From assembly GCF_026586625.1 (NCBI RefSeq), contig NZ_JAODIW010000006.1, positions 806,218 through 870,217 of the forward strand: a stretch of DNA of 64,000 nucleotides, given 5' to 3'. Within the stretch, counting starts at the first letter, position 1. Each line of letters starts with the position of its first letter. Under the pieces are notes generated by a model. It did no database searches. It had not been told where the DNA came from and was given only the letters and a program-made list of their open reading frames with translations. Source of the stretch: Halobium salinum. Lineage in GTDB: Archaea > Halobacteriota > Halobacteria > Halobacteriales > Haloferacaceae. Of this stretch, positions 1 through 8,652 are shown one piece after another. Both the position numbers and the translations under genes were made by a program.

Positions 1-406
1 CTTCGACGGCATCCACCTCTCCGTCGAGGCGGTCGTAGATGGTGAGGAGACGACGTGGGAGGGGGACGCGCTCGTCGCGCTCGTGGGCAACCTCCGCGGG
101 TTCGGCCCGCCTCGCGCCCGCGCGAACGCCGAGGACGGCCTGCTCGACGCCGTCATCGTCGAGCGGATGCCGACCCGCGAACTCCTCGCCGAGGCCGCTA
201 CCGGCGACCTGTTCGACCCCGACGCCGACCACGCCCGGCACTTCCGGTCGACCAGCCTCGAAATCGACGCCGCGAACGAACTCGCCTTCAGCGTCGACGG
301 CGAGCGCCTCGCGACCGACCACCTCTCCGTCGGGGTCCGGCCGGGCGTCCTCCGAATCAAGGTCGGCCCCGACTACGACGCGGCGCTCCCGAACCCCGAC
401 GACTGA
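1..406 (+). CDS. Diacylglycerol/sphingosine-kinase-like lipid kinase, C-terminal part (5' truncated by window)
   Basis: The reading frame is open from base 2 and ends at TGA 404-406, so only about 134 C-terminal residues are present. The segment VGNLRGFGPPRARANAEDG followed by LLDAVIVERMP matches the C-terminal lobe of the YegS/DAGK family (residues near GN..fGGG..., then 'P.A...DGLLD'), and the final beta-rich stretch (IDGERLATDHLSVGVRPG-like) fits the family's second domain. This family transfers ATP phosphate to lipid alcohols at the inner face of the membrane. The ATP-binding N-terminal domain lies outside the window, so substrate cannot be judged. Family assignment is fairly firm, function inferred. 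Confidence 0.75.
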   Translation, partial: FDGIHLSVEAVVDGEETTWEGDALVALVGNLRGFGPPRARANAEDGLLDAVIVERMPTRELLAEAATGDLFDPDADHARHFRSTSLEIDAANELAFSVDGERLATDHLSVGVRPGVLRIKVGPDYDAALPNPDD

Positions 407-465
407 ACGTCCGGTCCCGCCCCGAACCCGAAAACCGTACGTGTACCCCTTCCTAAGTGCCGTCG

Positions 466-1530
466 ATGAGTGCCACGGACCCCGAGTCCAACGCCCCGGA
501 CTGGCAGGCCACCCTCGACGCCCTCGACGAGGTCGACGCCGCCCTCGTCGACGGCTACCAGAGCGGGTTTCCCGTCACGGAGCGGCCGTTTCGGGTCGTC
601 GCCGACGAACTCGGCGTGAGCGAGTACGAGGCTCTCGACCGGGTGCGTCGACTGCGCGAACAGGGGGTGTTCCGCCGGTTCGGCGCCGTGCTCAACCCGC
701 CCGTCATCGGGAGTTCGACCCTCGCGGCGGTGCAGGCCCCCGAGGACCGATTCGACGAGGTGGCCGAGATAATCAACGGCTACCGCCAGGTGAACCACAA
801 CTACCGTCGGGACCACGCCTGGAACATGTGGTTCGTCGTCACCGCCGGGTGCCGGAAGACCCGGGACCGCATCCTCCGCGAAATCGAGGAGCGCACCGGC
901 TGTGCGGTGCTGAACCTCCCGATGCTCACCGACTACTACATCGACCTCGAGTTCCCCGTCGTCAACCGGGACCGCTTCGCCCGGGAGTCGGTCGAAGAGA
1001 CCCACGTGGAGGCCACCCGCATCAGCGAAGACGCCACCGGCGGGCTCACCGACCTCGAGGCCGACCTCCTCGTCGCGATTCAGGGCGGGCTTCCGCTGAC
1101 GAAGACACCCTACGGGGACGTGGCCGACGAAATCGGCGCCGACGTGGCGGACGTGCTCGACGCCGTCCGGCGCCTGCTCGACGGGGGCCAGATAAAGCGC
1201 ATCGGCTGTGTGGTGAACCACGTCGTCACCGGCTTCCGGAACAACTGCATGGTCGTCTGGAACGTCCCCGACGAGGAGTTAGACGAGCGGGGGGTCCGCG
1301 TCGGGTCGCTCCCCTACGTGACGCTGTGTTATCACCGGCCCCGACGGCCCGAGCAGGGGTGGGAGTACAACCTCTTCACCATGGTCCACGGACGCGAGGC
1401 CGACGCGGTGGACGAGAAGGTCGACGAACTCGCGAGCGAGCACCTTCCCTTCGAACACGAGCGGCTCTACTCCACCGAGACCCTGAAACAGACTGGGGCG
1501 CGCTACGACGAACTGGTCTCCTCGGAGTGA
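466..1530 (+). CDS. Siroheme decarboxylase, AhbA/AhbB-type two-domain fusion (Lrp/AsnC fold)
   Basis: The 354-residue protein consists of two homologous Lrp/AsnC-like halves (about 1-180 and 190-354), each a winged helix plus a ferredoxin-like domain. Half one carries HNYRRDHAWNMWFVV from residue 111, and half two carries CYHRPRRP from residue 288 followed by WEYNLFTMVHG. These are the signatures of AhbA and AhbB/NirDL, which decarboxylate siroheme to didecarboxysiroheme in the alternative heme (or heme d1) pathway. In many organisms AhbA and AhbB are separate subunits; here one chain carries both. ATG 466 is preferred over GTG 457 because TATA-like sequence lies about 25-30 nt upstream. Databases often label such proteins as Lrp regulators; the motifs argue for the enzyme. 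Confidence 0.82.
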   Translation: MSATDPESNAPDWQATLDALDEVDAALVDGYQSGFPVTERPFRVVADELGVSEYEALDRVRRLREQGVFRRFGAVLNPPVIGSSTLAAVQAPEDRFDEVAEIINGYRQVNHNYRRDHAWNMWFVVTAGCRKTRDRILREIEERTGCAVLNLPMLTDYYIDLEFPVVNRDRFARESVEETHVEATRISEDATGGLTDLEADLLVAIQGGLPLTKTPYGDVADEIGADVADVLDAVRRLLDGGQIKRIGCVVNHVVTGFRNNCMVVWNVPDEELDERGVRVGSLPYVTLCYHRPRRPEQGWEYNLFTMVHGREADAVDEKVDELASEHLPFEHERLYSTETLKQTGARYDELVSSE

Positions 1531-2079
1531 GTTCTCCGGGTCGTCCGTAGGTTGCTTTCCTCGTTCGCAGTCGAGTAGACTCAGCGAGGTCCTCGTGCGC
1601 TACTCGCGGTAAGGAGCCGCGCTCGGCGCGCGCCGAGCGGCCTTTATGGCCGTCTTCGCGAGCGTAGCGAGCGAAGGGGAGCGAGACCGAAGGTCTCGCG
1701 AGGCGAGCGACCGTGCGAGGGATGAGCGAGCGATGCGAGGCGCGACCGAAGGGAGGGCCTCGGAGGGGCGAGCGGCGAAGCCGCGAGCCGGCGGGTGAAT
1801 CGGCTGGGGAGGGTGTGGCGGTGCTGTTGGGTGGGGCTCCGAAAGGGGCCGGGCGCTCGGTCCGGTGAGACGACGCAAGCACCGGAGGCGAGCGCAGCGA
1901 GCCGAGGAGCGCAGCGAGTCGCAACCGGTCGAGCGCCCGGGGGCTTTCGAGGGTCCCCGTGACGTCCGTCACGCACGCACTATCATCTCGACCGTCTTTC
2001 CTCCGTCTTCTGATGAGACCTAGCCCACCCTCCCATGAACGACCCTCCCTTTATGACCCACCCTCCCGTCCGACAAGGC
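1531..2079. other. Intergenic region of about 550 bp with GC-rich hairpins and one dispersed repeat copy
   Basis: No convincing gene is seen. Bases 1655-1765 are packed with short palindromic motifs of the GAGCGNAGCGAGC kind, and 1830-1958 is a copy of the dispersed element listed separately. All open frames here have low-complexity Arg/Ser/Pro-rich composition typical of antisense or intergenic GC-rich DNA. A TATA-like CTTTATGA near 2049-2056 sits about 27 nt before ATG 2080 and probably drives the next gene. Confidence 0.6.
1830..1958 (+). repeat. Dispersed element copy R1, full length, with imperfect terminal inverted repeats
   Basis: The left end GGTGGGGCTCCGAAAGGGGC and the right end (complement GGGGACCCTCGAAAGCCCCC) are imperfect inverted repeats around a core of GAGCGCAGCGAGC-type hairpins. 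Related copies with the same ends lie at 60256-60391 (same strand) and 52748-52884 (opposite strand), and a left half only at 56370-56417. The element has no coding frame and is intergenic in every case. Nature (MITE-like or structured RNA) is inferred. Confidence 0.65.
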
Positions 2080-3171
2080 ATGACACCCGACGCAAACCAC
2101 GCGACGGAGGGCGGCCGCCGCATCGCCGTCCTCGCCCACGGGAAGTTCCCGGACCGCGCGAAGACCGCCGTCGGCCTCCTGCGCTACGGTCCCCACGAGG
2201 TCGTCGCCGTCCTCGACCGGGACAACGCGGGGAGTCGCGTGAACGACCACGTCGCCGACGTCGACGACGCGCCGGTCGTCGAGCGCTTCGACGAGGTGCC
2301 GGAGTGTGACGCGCTCGTCGTCGGCATCGCCCCAATCGGCGGCGGCTTCGACGACTCCTGGCGTCCGGACGTACGCGCGGCGCTCGAACGGGGCTGTGAC
2401 GTGCAGGCGGGGCTCCACTACTTCCTCACCGAGGACGAGGAGTTCGTCGAACTCGCCGAGGAACACGACGCGACCCTCGACGACGTCCGAAAGCCCCACG
2501 ACGGCATCGGCGTCGCCGAGGGAAAGGCGGCCGACGTGGACGCCGAAGTCGTCCTCACCGTCGGCACCGACTGCTCGACGGGGAAGATGACGACCACCCT
2601 CGAACTCGTCGAGGCGGCCCGCGAGCGCGGCGTCGACGCCGGGTTCATTCCGACCGGGCAGACGGGCATCATGATAGCCGGCTGGGGGAACCCCATCGAC
2701 CGCGTCGTCTCGGACTTCACCGCGGGCGCCGTCGAGGAGATGATTCTGGAGACGGGGAACGACCACGACGTGCTGTTCGTCGAGGGGCAGGGCGCCATCG
2801 TCCACCCGGCCTACTCCGCCGTGACCTGCGGCATCCTCCACGGGTCGATGGCCGACAGACTCGTGCTGTGTCACGAGGTCGACCGCGACGCAATCCACGG
2901 CTACGAATCGTTCCCGACGACCGACGTGCCGACGCTCGTCGACCTCTACGAGGGGCTGGCGGCGCCGGTCCACGAGACCGAGGTCGTCGCCGGCGCACTC
3001 AACACCCGCACTCACGGCGACGACGCGGAGGCCGCCCGTGACGCCGTCGAAGCCTACGCGGACGAACTCGACGCCCCCGCGACCGACCCGGTGCGGTTCG
3101 GCGCCGACGAGATTCTCGACGTGGTCCTCGACGGCGTCGCCGCCGAATCGAACGCCGTCGAGGGGGAGTGA
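2080..3171 (+). CDS. DUF1611 family protein, DgcN-like (probable N-acyltransferase with P-loop)
   Basis: The 363-residue protein has an N-terminal Rossmann-like domain and a C-terminal P-loop domain; GTDCSTGKMTT (residues 162-172) is the nucleotide-binding loop. The family is DUF1611. One characterised relative, DgcN, acetylates D-glutamate and works with the epimerase DgcA, and here an enolase-superfamily epimerase starts 7 bp downstream, giving the same gene pair. Substrate in this organism is inference. ATG 2080 is chosen because the TATA-like element near 2049-2056 gives a leaderless start; an in-frame ATG at 2035 would place that element inside the gene. Confidence 0.75.
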   Translation: MTPDANHATEGGRRIAVLAHGKFPDRAKTAVGLLRYGPHEVVAVLDRDNAGSRVNDHVADVDDAPVVERFDEVPECDALVVGIAPIGGGFDDSWRPDVRAALERGCDVQAGLHYFLTEDEEFVELAEEHDATLDDVRKPHDGIGVAEGKAADVDAEVVLTVGTDCSTGKMTTTLELVEAARERGVDAGFIPTGQTGIMIAGWGNPIDRVVSDFTAGAVEEMILETGNDHDVLFVEGQGAIVHPAYSAVTCGILHGSMADRLVLCHEVDRDAIHGYESFPTTDVPTLVDLYEGLAAPVHETEVVAGALNTRTHGDDAEAARDAVEAYADELDAPATDPVRFGADEILDVVLDGVAAESNAVEGE

Positions 3172-3178
3172 GCCTCGC

Positions 3179-4219
3179 GTGAGCCTCACCTGCGAGTTCG
3201 AGCGGGTCGAACTGCCGCTCTCCCACCCCTTCACCATCGCCCGCGGCACCCACGAGGTCGCCGAGAACGTCGTCGTCCGAATCACGGACGGCGGCGGGAT
3301 GACCGGTGTCGGCGCCGCCGCGCCGTCGGCTCACTACGGCGAGACCGCGGCCACCGTCGAGGCCGTCCTCCCGAGCCTGCTCGACGAGGTCCGCGAGGTC
3401 GGCGACCCCCACGCCCTCGACGAGGTCGAGCGTCGCCTCCGCCGAGTCGTCGAGCGCAACCCCGCGGCCCGAGCGGCGGTGAGCATCGCGCTGCACGACC
3501 TCGCCGCGAAGCGCCTCGGCGTCCCGCTCTACCGGATGTGGGGCCACGACCCCGGCCGAACGCCGAAGACGTCGTTCACTATCGGCATCGACGAACCGGA
3601 CGTGGTGCGCGAGAAGACCGAGGAGGCCGTCGAGGCGGGCTACCCACTGCTGAAAGTGAAGGTCGGCACCGACGACGACGAGGCCATCCTCGACGCGGTC
3701 CGCGACGCCGCGCCCGACGCCACCCTGCGGGTCGACGCCAACGAGGCGTGGACACCCCGCCAAGCGGTGGCGAACATCGAGTGGCTCACCGAGTACGACG
3801 TGGAGTTCGTCGAGCAGCCCGTCCCCGCCGGCGACCCGGAGGGCCTGAAGTTCGTCTACGAGCGCTCCGAACTCCCCATCGCGGCCGACGAGTCCTGCAT
3901 CACGCTCGAAGACGTCCCCCGAATCGCCGACCGCGTCGACATCGCGAACGTGAAGCTGATGAAGTGCGGCGGCCTGCGCGAGGCGACCCGGCTGTTCCAC
4001 GCCGCCCGGGCTCACGGGCTCGAGACCATGCTCGGCTGCATGGAGGAGACGAACGCCGCCATCGCCGCCGCCTGCCACCTCGCGCCCCTCCTCGACTACG
4101 TCGACCTCGACGGCGCGCTCCTGCTCGCCGAGGACCCCTTCGAGGGAGTCGACCTCTCGGACGGTGAGATTCACCTCGCCGACCTCGACCGACCGGGTAC
4201 CGGCGCGCGGGAGGTGTAG
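3179..4219 (+). CDS. Dipeptide epimerase / N-acyl amino acid racemase (enolase superfamily)
   Basis: The 346-residue protein has the MR/MLE enolase-superfamily layout: capping domain (about 1-125) and TIM barrel with the KxK pair (K159, K161), metal ligands D186 (VDANEAW), E212 (EQP) and D237 (ADES), and the second acid/base lysine in KLMKCGG (K262). These match Ala-D/L-Glu epimerases. GTG 3179 is used, since it lies 7 bp after the stop of the DUF1611 gene and the coding similarity begins there. With the upstream gene it forms a two-gene unit resembling dgcN-dgcA, which racemises N-acyl amino acids. Substrate preference cannot be read from sequence. Confidence 0.82.
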   Translation: MSLTCEFERVELPLSHPFTIARGTHEVAENVVVRITDGGGMTGVGAAAPSAHYGETAATVEAVLPSLLDEVREVGDPHALDEVERRLRRVVERNPAARAAVSIALHDLAAKRLGVPLYRMWGHDPGRTPKTSFTIGIDEPDVVREKTEEAVEAGYPLLKVKVGTDDDEAILDAVRDAAPDATLRVDANEAWTPRQAVANIEWLTEYDVEFVEQPVPAGDPEGLKFVYERSELPIAADESCITLEDVPRIADRVDIANVKLMKCGGLREATRLFHAARAHGLETMLGCMEETNAAIAAACHLAPLLDYVDLDGALLLAEDPFEGVDLSDGEIHLADLDRPGTGAREV

Positions 4220-4396
4220 GTTCCGAACGACCTAGTGCCGAGACTCAAATAGCGGGACGCGACCACACCCGTCGTGACCTGACCCCTCGGACCGGGAGGT
4301 CGAGGCGGGTGTGCGGCGCGCCGTCCCGGTTTCCGACTTCGGAGCGCAGTCCGACGCGCCGCCTGTACGCCCCTTACTCGCCCCTTTTTGGCTCCC

Positions 4397-5440
4397 TTAC
4401 TCGGTCCAGCTGATGTCGCCGGAGCGGTCCGTCTCGCGGAGCACGAACGGGCCGATGGCGAGCGTCCGCTTCGCGACGGTGGCGACGCGGAGCACGTACG
4501 ACAGCAGGAGGAAGAAAGGTGCGAGCGTCACCGTCGTCGCCGCGGAGACGACGAGCACGAGGTTGTCGACGCCGAGCGTGAACCCCGAAATCGCGCCGGG
4601 ACTCACGTAGAGGAGCATCACCAGCGTCACCGCGAGCGCCGGCACCGCCGAGTACAGCATCAGCCGCGAGAGGTTGACCAGCTCCCACTGGAAGTACAAC
4701 GTCTTGAAGTGCTCGCGGGCGGGTCCGAAGAACTCCAGCATCTGTATCACGTCGTCGAGCGCCTCGGCCGTGTCGTCGTCGAAGTCGTCGGCGTAGCGGT
4801 TCTGGAGCCGTTCGGCCTCGTATATCTTCCAGGAGTAGTTGAAGTCGAGCGCGGCGTATATCACGCTGAACGAGCCGAACTGGGCGTCGCTCAGGCCTTC
4901 GCCGGCGGACGTCGCGTGACTCGTGAGGCTGTCGACGTACTGTTGCATCTGCTCGCGCTGCTCCTCGTCACCCACCCGCTCGACGGCGTCCTCGAGTTCG
5001 TTGGCGTACGTCTGGATGCCGTCGATGAGCGCCTCGAGAAAGGACGCCGGGTCCGGCGGGCTCGTCTCGTCTTCGAGCCACTCCTCCACGTCGTGTCGGA
5101 AGGCGAGCGACCCTTGCATCCGCTCGCGCTGGTCGCCCAGCGGGCCGAGCTCCTGTGAGAGCACGAGCTGATTGAACGTGACGACGAGCGTCACGCCGGT
5201 GACGACCGAGTTGATGGCGGGCGAGAACAGCCACCAGAGCGCGTTGTACTGGCGGATTACCAGTCGCATGGGCGAGAGGCCGAGGAAACTGGCGAGGACG
5301 AGCACGAGAAACACGGCGAACGCGACGCCGGCGGCGACGAGCGGTCTGCTCGCGTTCATGAGCACCCACAGCTTCCACCGACTCTCCTCGACACGGCCGC
5401 GCATCGTGTCGCTCGGATTGTCCTCGTCCGTGTCGGGCAT
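4397..5440 (-). CDS. Membrane protein of unknown function, four predicted TM segments
   Basis: The 347-residue protein is not recognised. Two hydrophobic segments near residues 33-53 and 70-90 are followed by a long acidic, helical soluble region (about 95-255, with EDAVERVGDEEQREQMQQYV), then two more TM segments near 265-285 and 292-315. This 2+2 arrangement with an internal helical domain suggests a membrane-anchored sensor or scaffold, but no catalytic motif is visible. It is transcribed convergently with the epimerase gene and lies downstream of pspA on the same strand (188 bp gap). Confidence 0.7.
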   Translation of the reverse strand: MPDTDEDNPSDTMRGRVEESRWKLWVLMNASRPLVAAGVAFAVFLVLVLASFLGLSPMRLVIRQYNALWWLFSPAINSVVTGVTLVVTFNQLVLSQELGPLGDQRERMQGSLAFRHDVEEWLEDETSPPDPASFLEALIDGIQTYANELEDAVERVGDEEQREQMQQYVDSLTSHATSAGEGLSDAQFGSFSVIYAALDFNYSWKIYEAERLQNRYADDFDDDTAEALDDVIQMLEFFGPAREHFKTLYFQWELVNLSRLMLYSAVPALAVTLVMLLYVSPGAISGFTLGVDNLVLVVSAATTVTLAPFFLLLSYVLRVATVAKRTLAIGPFVLRETDRSGDISWTE

Positions 5441-5628
5441 TGCCGTCGCTTCGGATGGCGACTACAAAGACCCGGCGGGCGGAACCCGGGGACGAAGCCG
5501 GGGGGCGGCGGTGGCGGCGCGTACAACTCGGGGCGCGGAGTCCGGGCGGGTTGACCGACGGACCGGTGGCGGTCGGCGGGGGACCGGAGCCGGAGCCGCG
5601 GGCCCGTGGGCCGGAGTCGAAGTCGGCG

Positions 5629-6525
5629 TTACTCGGCGCTTCGCTCCTCCTCGCGGAGTTCCTCCAGTTCGGCTTCGACCTCCGCGTCGGAGACGTCGGC
5701 CTCGACATCCTCGGTATCCACGTCCTCGGTGTCCACGTCGTCTGCGTCGAGGTCGTCTGCGTCGAGCGCGGCCGAGTTCGCCTCCGCCTCGGCGCTCTCG
5801 GCCTCGACGTCCTCGGCGGGTGCCTCGCCCTTGCCCATCTCGGCTTTCAGCGTCTCCAGTTCCGCGTCGACCTCGGAGTCGCTCTGGAGCGCCTCGAGTT
5901 CGCGGTCGAGCGAGTCCTTGTCCGAGAGGGCGTCGTCGAACGCGCCGGTGTCCTGCAGTTCGTCCATGGCGGCCGAACGAGCCTCCATCTCGTCGGTGCG
6001 CTCCTCTGCGCGCTCGATGGCCCGGGCGGTGTCCTCCATCTCGTCGCCGACGCCGCTCATCGCCTCCGAGACGCGGGTCGACGCCTCGGCGGCCTCGTAG
6101 CGGGCCTTCATCGTCTCCTTCTTCGTGCGGAACTCCTCGATGCGGCTCTGGAGCTTGTTCTTCTTCTCGACGAGGTTGTCCTGCGTGTTCTGGAGGTCGG
6201 CGATCTGGCCCTCCAGTTCCTCGATCTGGCTCATCTTCGACTTCTTCTTCTCGAGAGCCTTGCGCGCGAGGTCCTCGCGGTCGGCGTTGATGGCCTGTCG
6301 AGCCTGGTCGTTGTGCTTCTCGACGTTCTCCTCTAATCGGCGCTTCTGAATCTCCAGGCGCTTCTTCTGGGTCGTCAGGTCCGCGATGCCCTGTTTGACC
6401 TGCTGGAGCTCGTCGCGCATCTTCTCGTAGGAGTAGTCGAGCGTCTCGTTGGGGTCCTCCGCCCGGTTCAAGATGGCGTTGAACTTCGAGCGGATGACGT
6501 ACGACGCGCGAGAGAGGATTCCCAT
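5629..6525 (-). CDS. pspA: PspA/IM30 (Vipp1) family membrane-stress protein
   Basis: The 298-residue protein starts MGILSRASYVIRSKFNAIL, the amphipathic helix typical of PspA/Vipp1, followed by ED(P)NETLDYSYEKMRDEL and a long coiled coil to about residue 215. The C-terminal 75 residues are an acidic tail rich in E, D and A, longer than in bacterial PspA. The family forms ESCRT-III-like oligomers that protect or reshape membranes. A TTTTAAG box at about 6551-6557 lies 26-30 nt before ATG 6525, so the mRNA is probably leaderless. The downstream four-TM protein may be a partner (inference). Confidence 0.88.
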   Translation of the reverse strand: MGILSRASYVIRSKFNAILNRAEDPNETLDYSYEKMRDELQQVKQGIADLTTQKKRLEIQKRRLEENVEKHNDQARQAINADREDLARKALEKKKSKMSQIEELEGQIADLQNTQDNLVEKKNKLQSRIEEFRTKKETMKARYEAAEASTRVSEAMSGVGDEMEDTARAIERAEERTDEMEARSAAMDELQDTGAFDDALSDKDSLDRELEALQSDSEVDAELETLKAEMGKGEAPAEDVEAESAEAEANSAALDADDLDADDVDTEDVDTEDVEADVSDAEVEAELEELREEERSAE

Positions 6526-6644
6526 ATCCCCCTCTTGGGCACCCGATGCTTAAAACCTCACGCGGTAAATAGGTCGCTCCGGTAGCGACGGAACGGCGTC
6601 CTCGACCGAGCGGGTCCCGACCCCGCTCGCCGCAGTCGGCCGAC

Positions 6645-8555
6645 TCAGTCGACCCGTTCCAGTTCGACCCGTCCCTCGGGGACGCGGTACTCGACGAGCC
6701 GTTCGCGCTCCGGGTAGGGTTCGTCCGTCGTCTTGTCGACGGCGTAGCCGGTGTAGGTGCACTCGTCGCGGGTGAACTCGACGACCGAGTACCCCCAGTG
6801 GTGGCTGTCGAAGTACTCGATGTGTGGGTTCATCGTCGTCGCGCCCCACCTGAGCAGGCGCTTCGCGACACCGCTGAACGGGCCGGTCGCGAGCCCCACC
6901 GCCTCCGACCAGTTGAGGCTGGTCACCGGCGGCGTCATGAACTCGACGCCGATGCGCTCGTCCTCGCTCACGCCGTCGCCGAGCAAACGTCTGAACGGAC
7001 CGGGGTAGCGCGTCTGTTTGTAGCCCGCGACGTAACAGTGCATGTCGCCGGTGAGGGTGACGAGGTTCTCCACGTCCCACTCGGCGAAGCGCTGGGAGAT
7101 GTACGTCCGCTCCCGGCGGTAGCCGTCCCAGCCGCCCTGGACGGGGTAGAACGTGGCGGGGCCGGCGCCGACCTTGAACGGCATCGTCAACACCTCGTCA
7201 CACCAGACGGTCCAGGTCGCCGTCGAAGCCTCGACGGCCTCGAGCAGCCAGGAGAGTTGGCGCTCGCCGAGCATCGTCCGGCCCGGCGGCTCGTTCTCCG
7301 GGGCGGTCGCGCGCTCGGTCGGGAGGAACACGTCCTCGCGGGGGCCGTCCCGAAAGAGACGTTCGTCGGAGAACGCCACGTCGACGAGGTCGCCGAAGGA
7401 GACGGTCCGCCACAGCTGGACGCGTTCGTGGAGGTCGTCGGCGGTCGGGTCGTACTCGACGCGGGCGGGCATGTACTCCCACCACGCGTGGAGCGCGTCG
7501 GCGACGAGGTTCGTCATGAACGCCGGGTCGTCGCTCTCGGGGTGGTTCGCCCGCGGGACGCCCGCCTCCCGGTCCCAGTAGACGTCGTCGGCGATCTCGT
7601 GGTCGTCCCACGCCGGGAGGAGCGTGTGGCGCTCCAGCATCCGCTGGAGGTGTCGGTCCGAGCGGTAGGTCCGGTGGAGGAAGCGGTAGTCGTCGAGGCC
7701 CTCGACGCGGTCGTGGCCGTTCGGTAGCGGCAGGTGTCGGTCGGGGAGGTCCGGACTGCCGAGACCGGTGAAGGCGGCGCCGGAGTCCTCGTAGATGAAG
7801 TCGCCGACGTGGACCACGAAGTCCACGTCTTCGTCGGCGACGTGGTCGAACGCGCCGAAGTAACCGTTGGCGTAGTTCTGACAGGTGAGCACCGCGAAGG
7901 CGACCGACTCCGGGCTGGCGTCGGGGTCGGGGAGGGTCCGACAGCGACCCGTTCGGCTCGCCACGTCCCCGTGGACGAACCGGTAGTGGTAGGTCGTGCC
8001 GGGGGAGAGCGCGCCGTCGAGGTCGACCTTCACCGTGTGGTCGTGGGCGGTCACCGCCTCGCCGTCCTCGACGAGGCCACGATACACCACGTCCTCGAAG
8101 TCGGGGTCGGTCGCCACCTCGACGCCGAGGGGGTCCTCGGAGTCGTACGCCTCGGGGGCGACGCGCGTCCAGAGGATGACCCCCTCGGGTGTCGGACCGC
8201 CGCTGGCGACCGACTGGGGGAAGACGACGTCGACCGCCTCGGGGTCCGCGTCGGCGTCGACGGTCGTCTCGAACGCCTCGGGGTCGTCGGCTTCACGCGG
8301 GTCCGCCGCCACAGCGAGGTCCCGGCCCGACAGCGCCGAGAGCAGGTCGCCGTGGTCCGGCGCCGCGTGGGCGGGGCTGTCCGAGGGTGGCGCGTTGCCG
8401 CCGGTGACGGCCCGCTCGTCGGTCGAACCGGTCGGCTCGTTCGGGCCGCTCGGGCCGTCCCCGTCGGTCGTGTCGTTCCCGTCGCTCGACTCCTCGCCGT
8501 CGTGCGTTTCGTCGCCGTCGTCCGTCCCCTCGCCGGACGACCGAGCACCGTCCAT
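6645..8555 (-). CDS. phoD: PhoD-like alkaline phosphatase/phosphodiesterase (metallophosphatase)
   Basis: The 636-residue protein has an acidic D/G/T/S-rich N-terminal stretch (1-75), a PhoD N-terminal Fn3-like domain (PQSVASGGPTPEGVILWTR near 103-122), and the metallophosphatase domain with HVGDFIYED (D252), WDDHE (from 316) and TGDMHCYVAG (from 502) as metal-binding and catalytic motifs. The family hydrolyses phosphate mono- or diesters and is usually exported by Tat. No Tat or Sec signal is visible here, so it may act in the cytoplasm, or a start has been misjudged. ATG 8555 is chosen because upstream in-frame sequence is low-complexity and overlaps the divergent gene. Confidence 0.85.
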   Translation of the reverse strand: MDGARSSGEGTDDGDETHDGEESSDGNDTTDGDGPSGPNEPTGSTDERAVTGGNAPPSDSPAHAAPDHGDLLSALSGRDLAVAADPREADDPEAFETTVDADADPEAVDVVFPQSVASGGPTPEGVILWTRVAPEAYDSEDPLGVEVATDPDFEDVVYRGLVEDGEAVTAHDHTVKVDLDGALSPGTTYHYRFVHGDVASRTGRCRTLPDPDASPESVAFAVLTCQNYANGYFGAFDHVADEDVDFVVHVGDFIYEDSGAAFTGLGSPDLPDRHLPLPNGHDRVEGLDDYRFLHRTYRSDRHLQRMLERHTLLPAWDDHEIADDVYWDREAGVPRANHPESDDPAFMTNLVADALHAWWEYMPARVEYDPTADDLHERVQLWRTVSFGDLVDVAFSDERLFRDGPREDVFLPTERATAPENEPPGRTMLGERQLSWLLEAVEASTATWTVWCDEVLTMPFKVGAGPATFYPVQGGWDGYRRERTYISQRFAEWDVENLVTLTGDMHCYVAGYKQTRYPGPFRRLLGDGVSEDERIGVEFMTPPVTSLNWSEAVGLATGPFSGVAKRLLRWGATTMNPHIEYFDSHHWGYSVVEFTRDECTYTGYAVDKTTDEPYPERERLVEYRVPEGRVELERVD

Positions 8556-8652
8556 CACCGGTTCCTTCGGGCGAAGCGCCTGAAAGCTTCCGTTTCGCGC
8601 GCCGAGCGTCGGTCGGCAGCGTGATGTGGGGTCGCGGCCAACTCGGACGACG

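Noticed and set aside
373..1221. Minus-strand frame of 282 codons opposite the siroheme decarboxylase gene
   Set aside because: It mirrors a strong coding gene in GC-rich DNA, and its composition (V, G, R, H rich) is that of an antisense shadow; no promoter or family motif.
2020..3285. Minus-strand frame of 421 codons opposite the DUF1611 gene
   Set aside because: It is the reverse complement shadow of a recognised gene with a P-loop motif; no motif on the minus strand.
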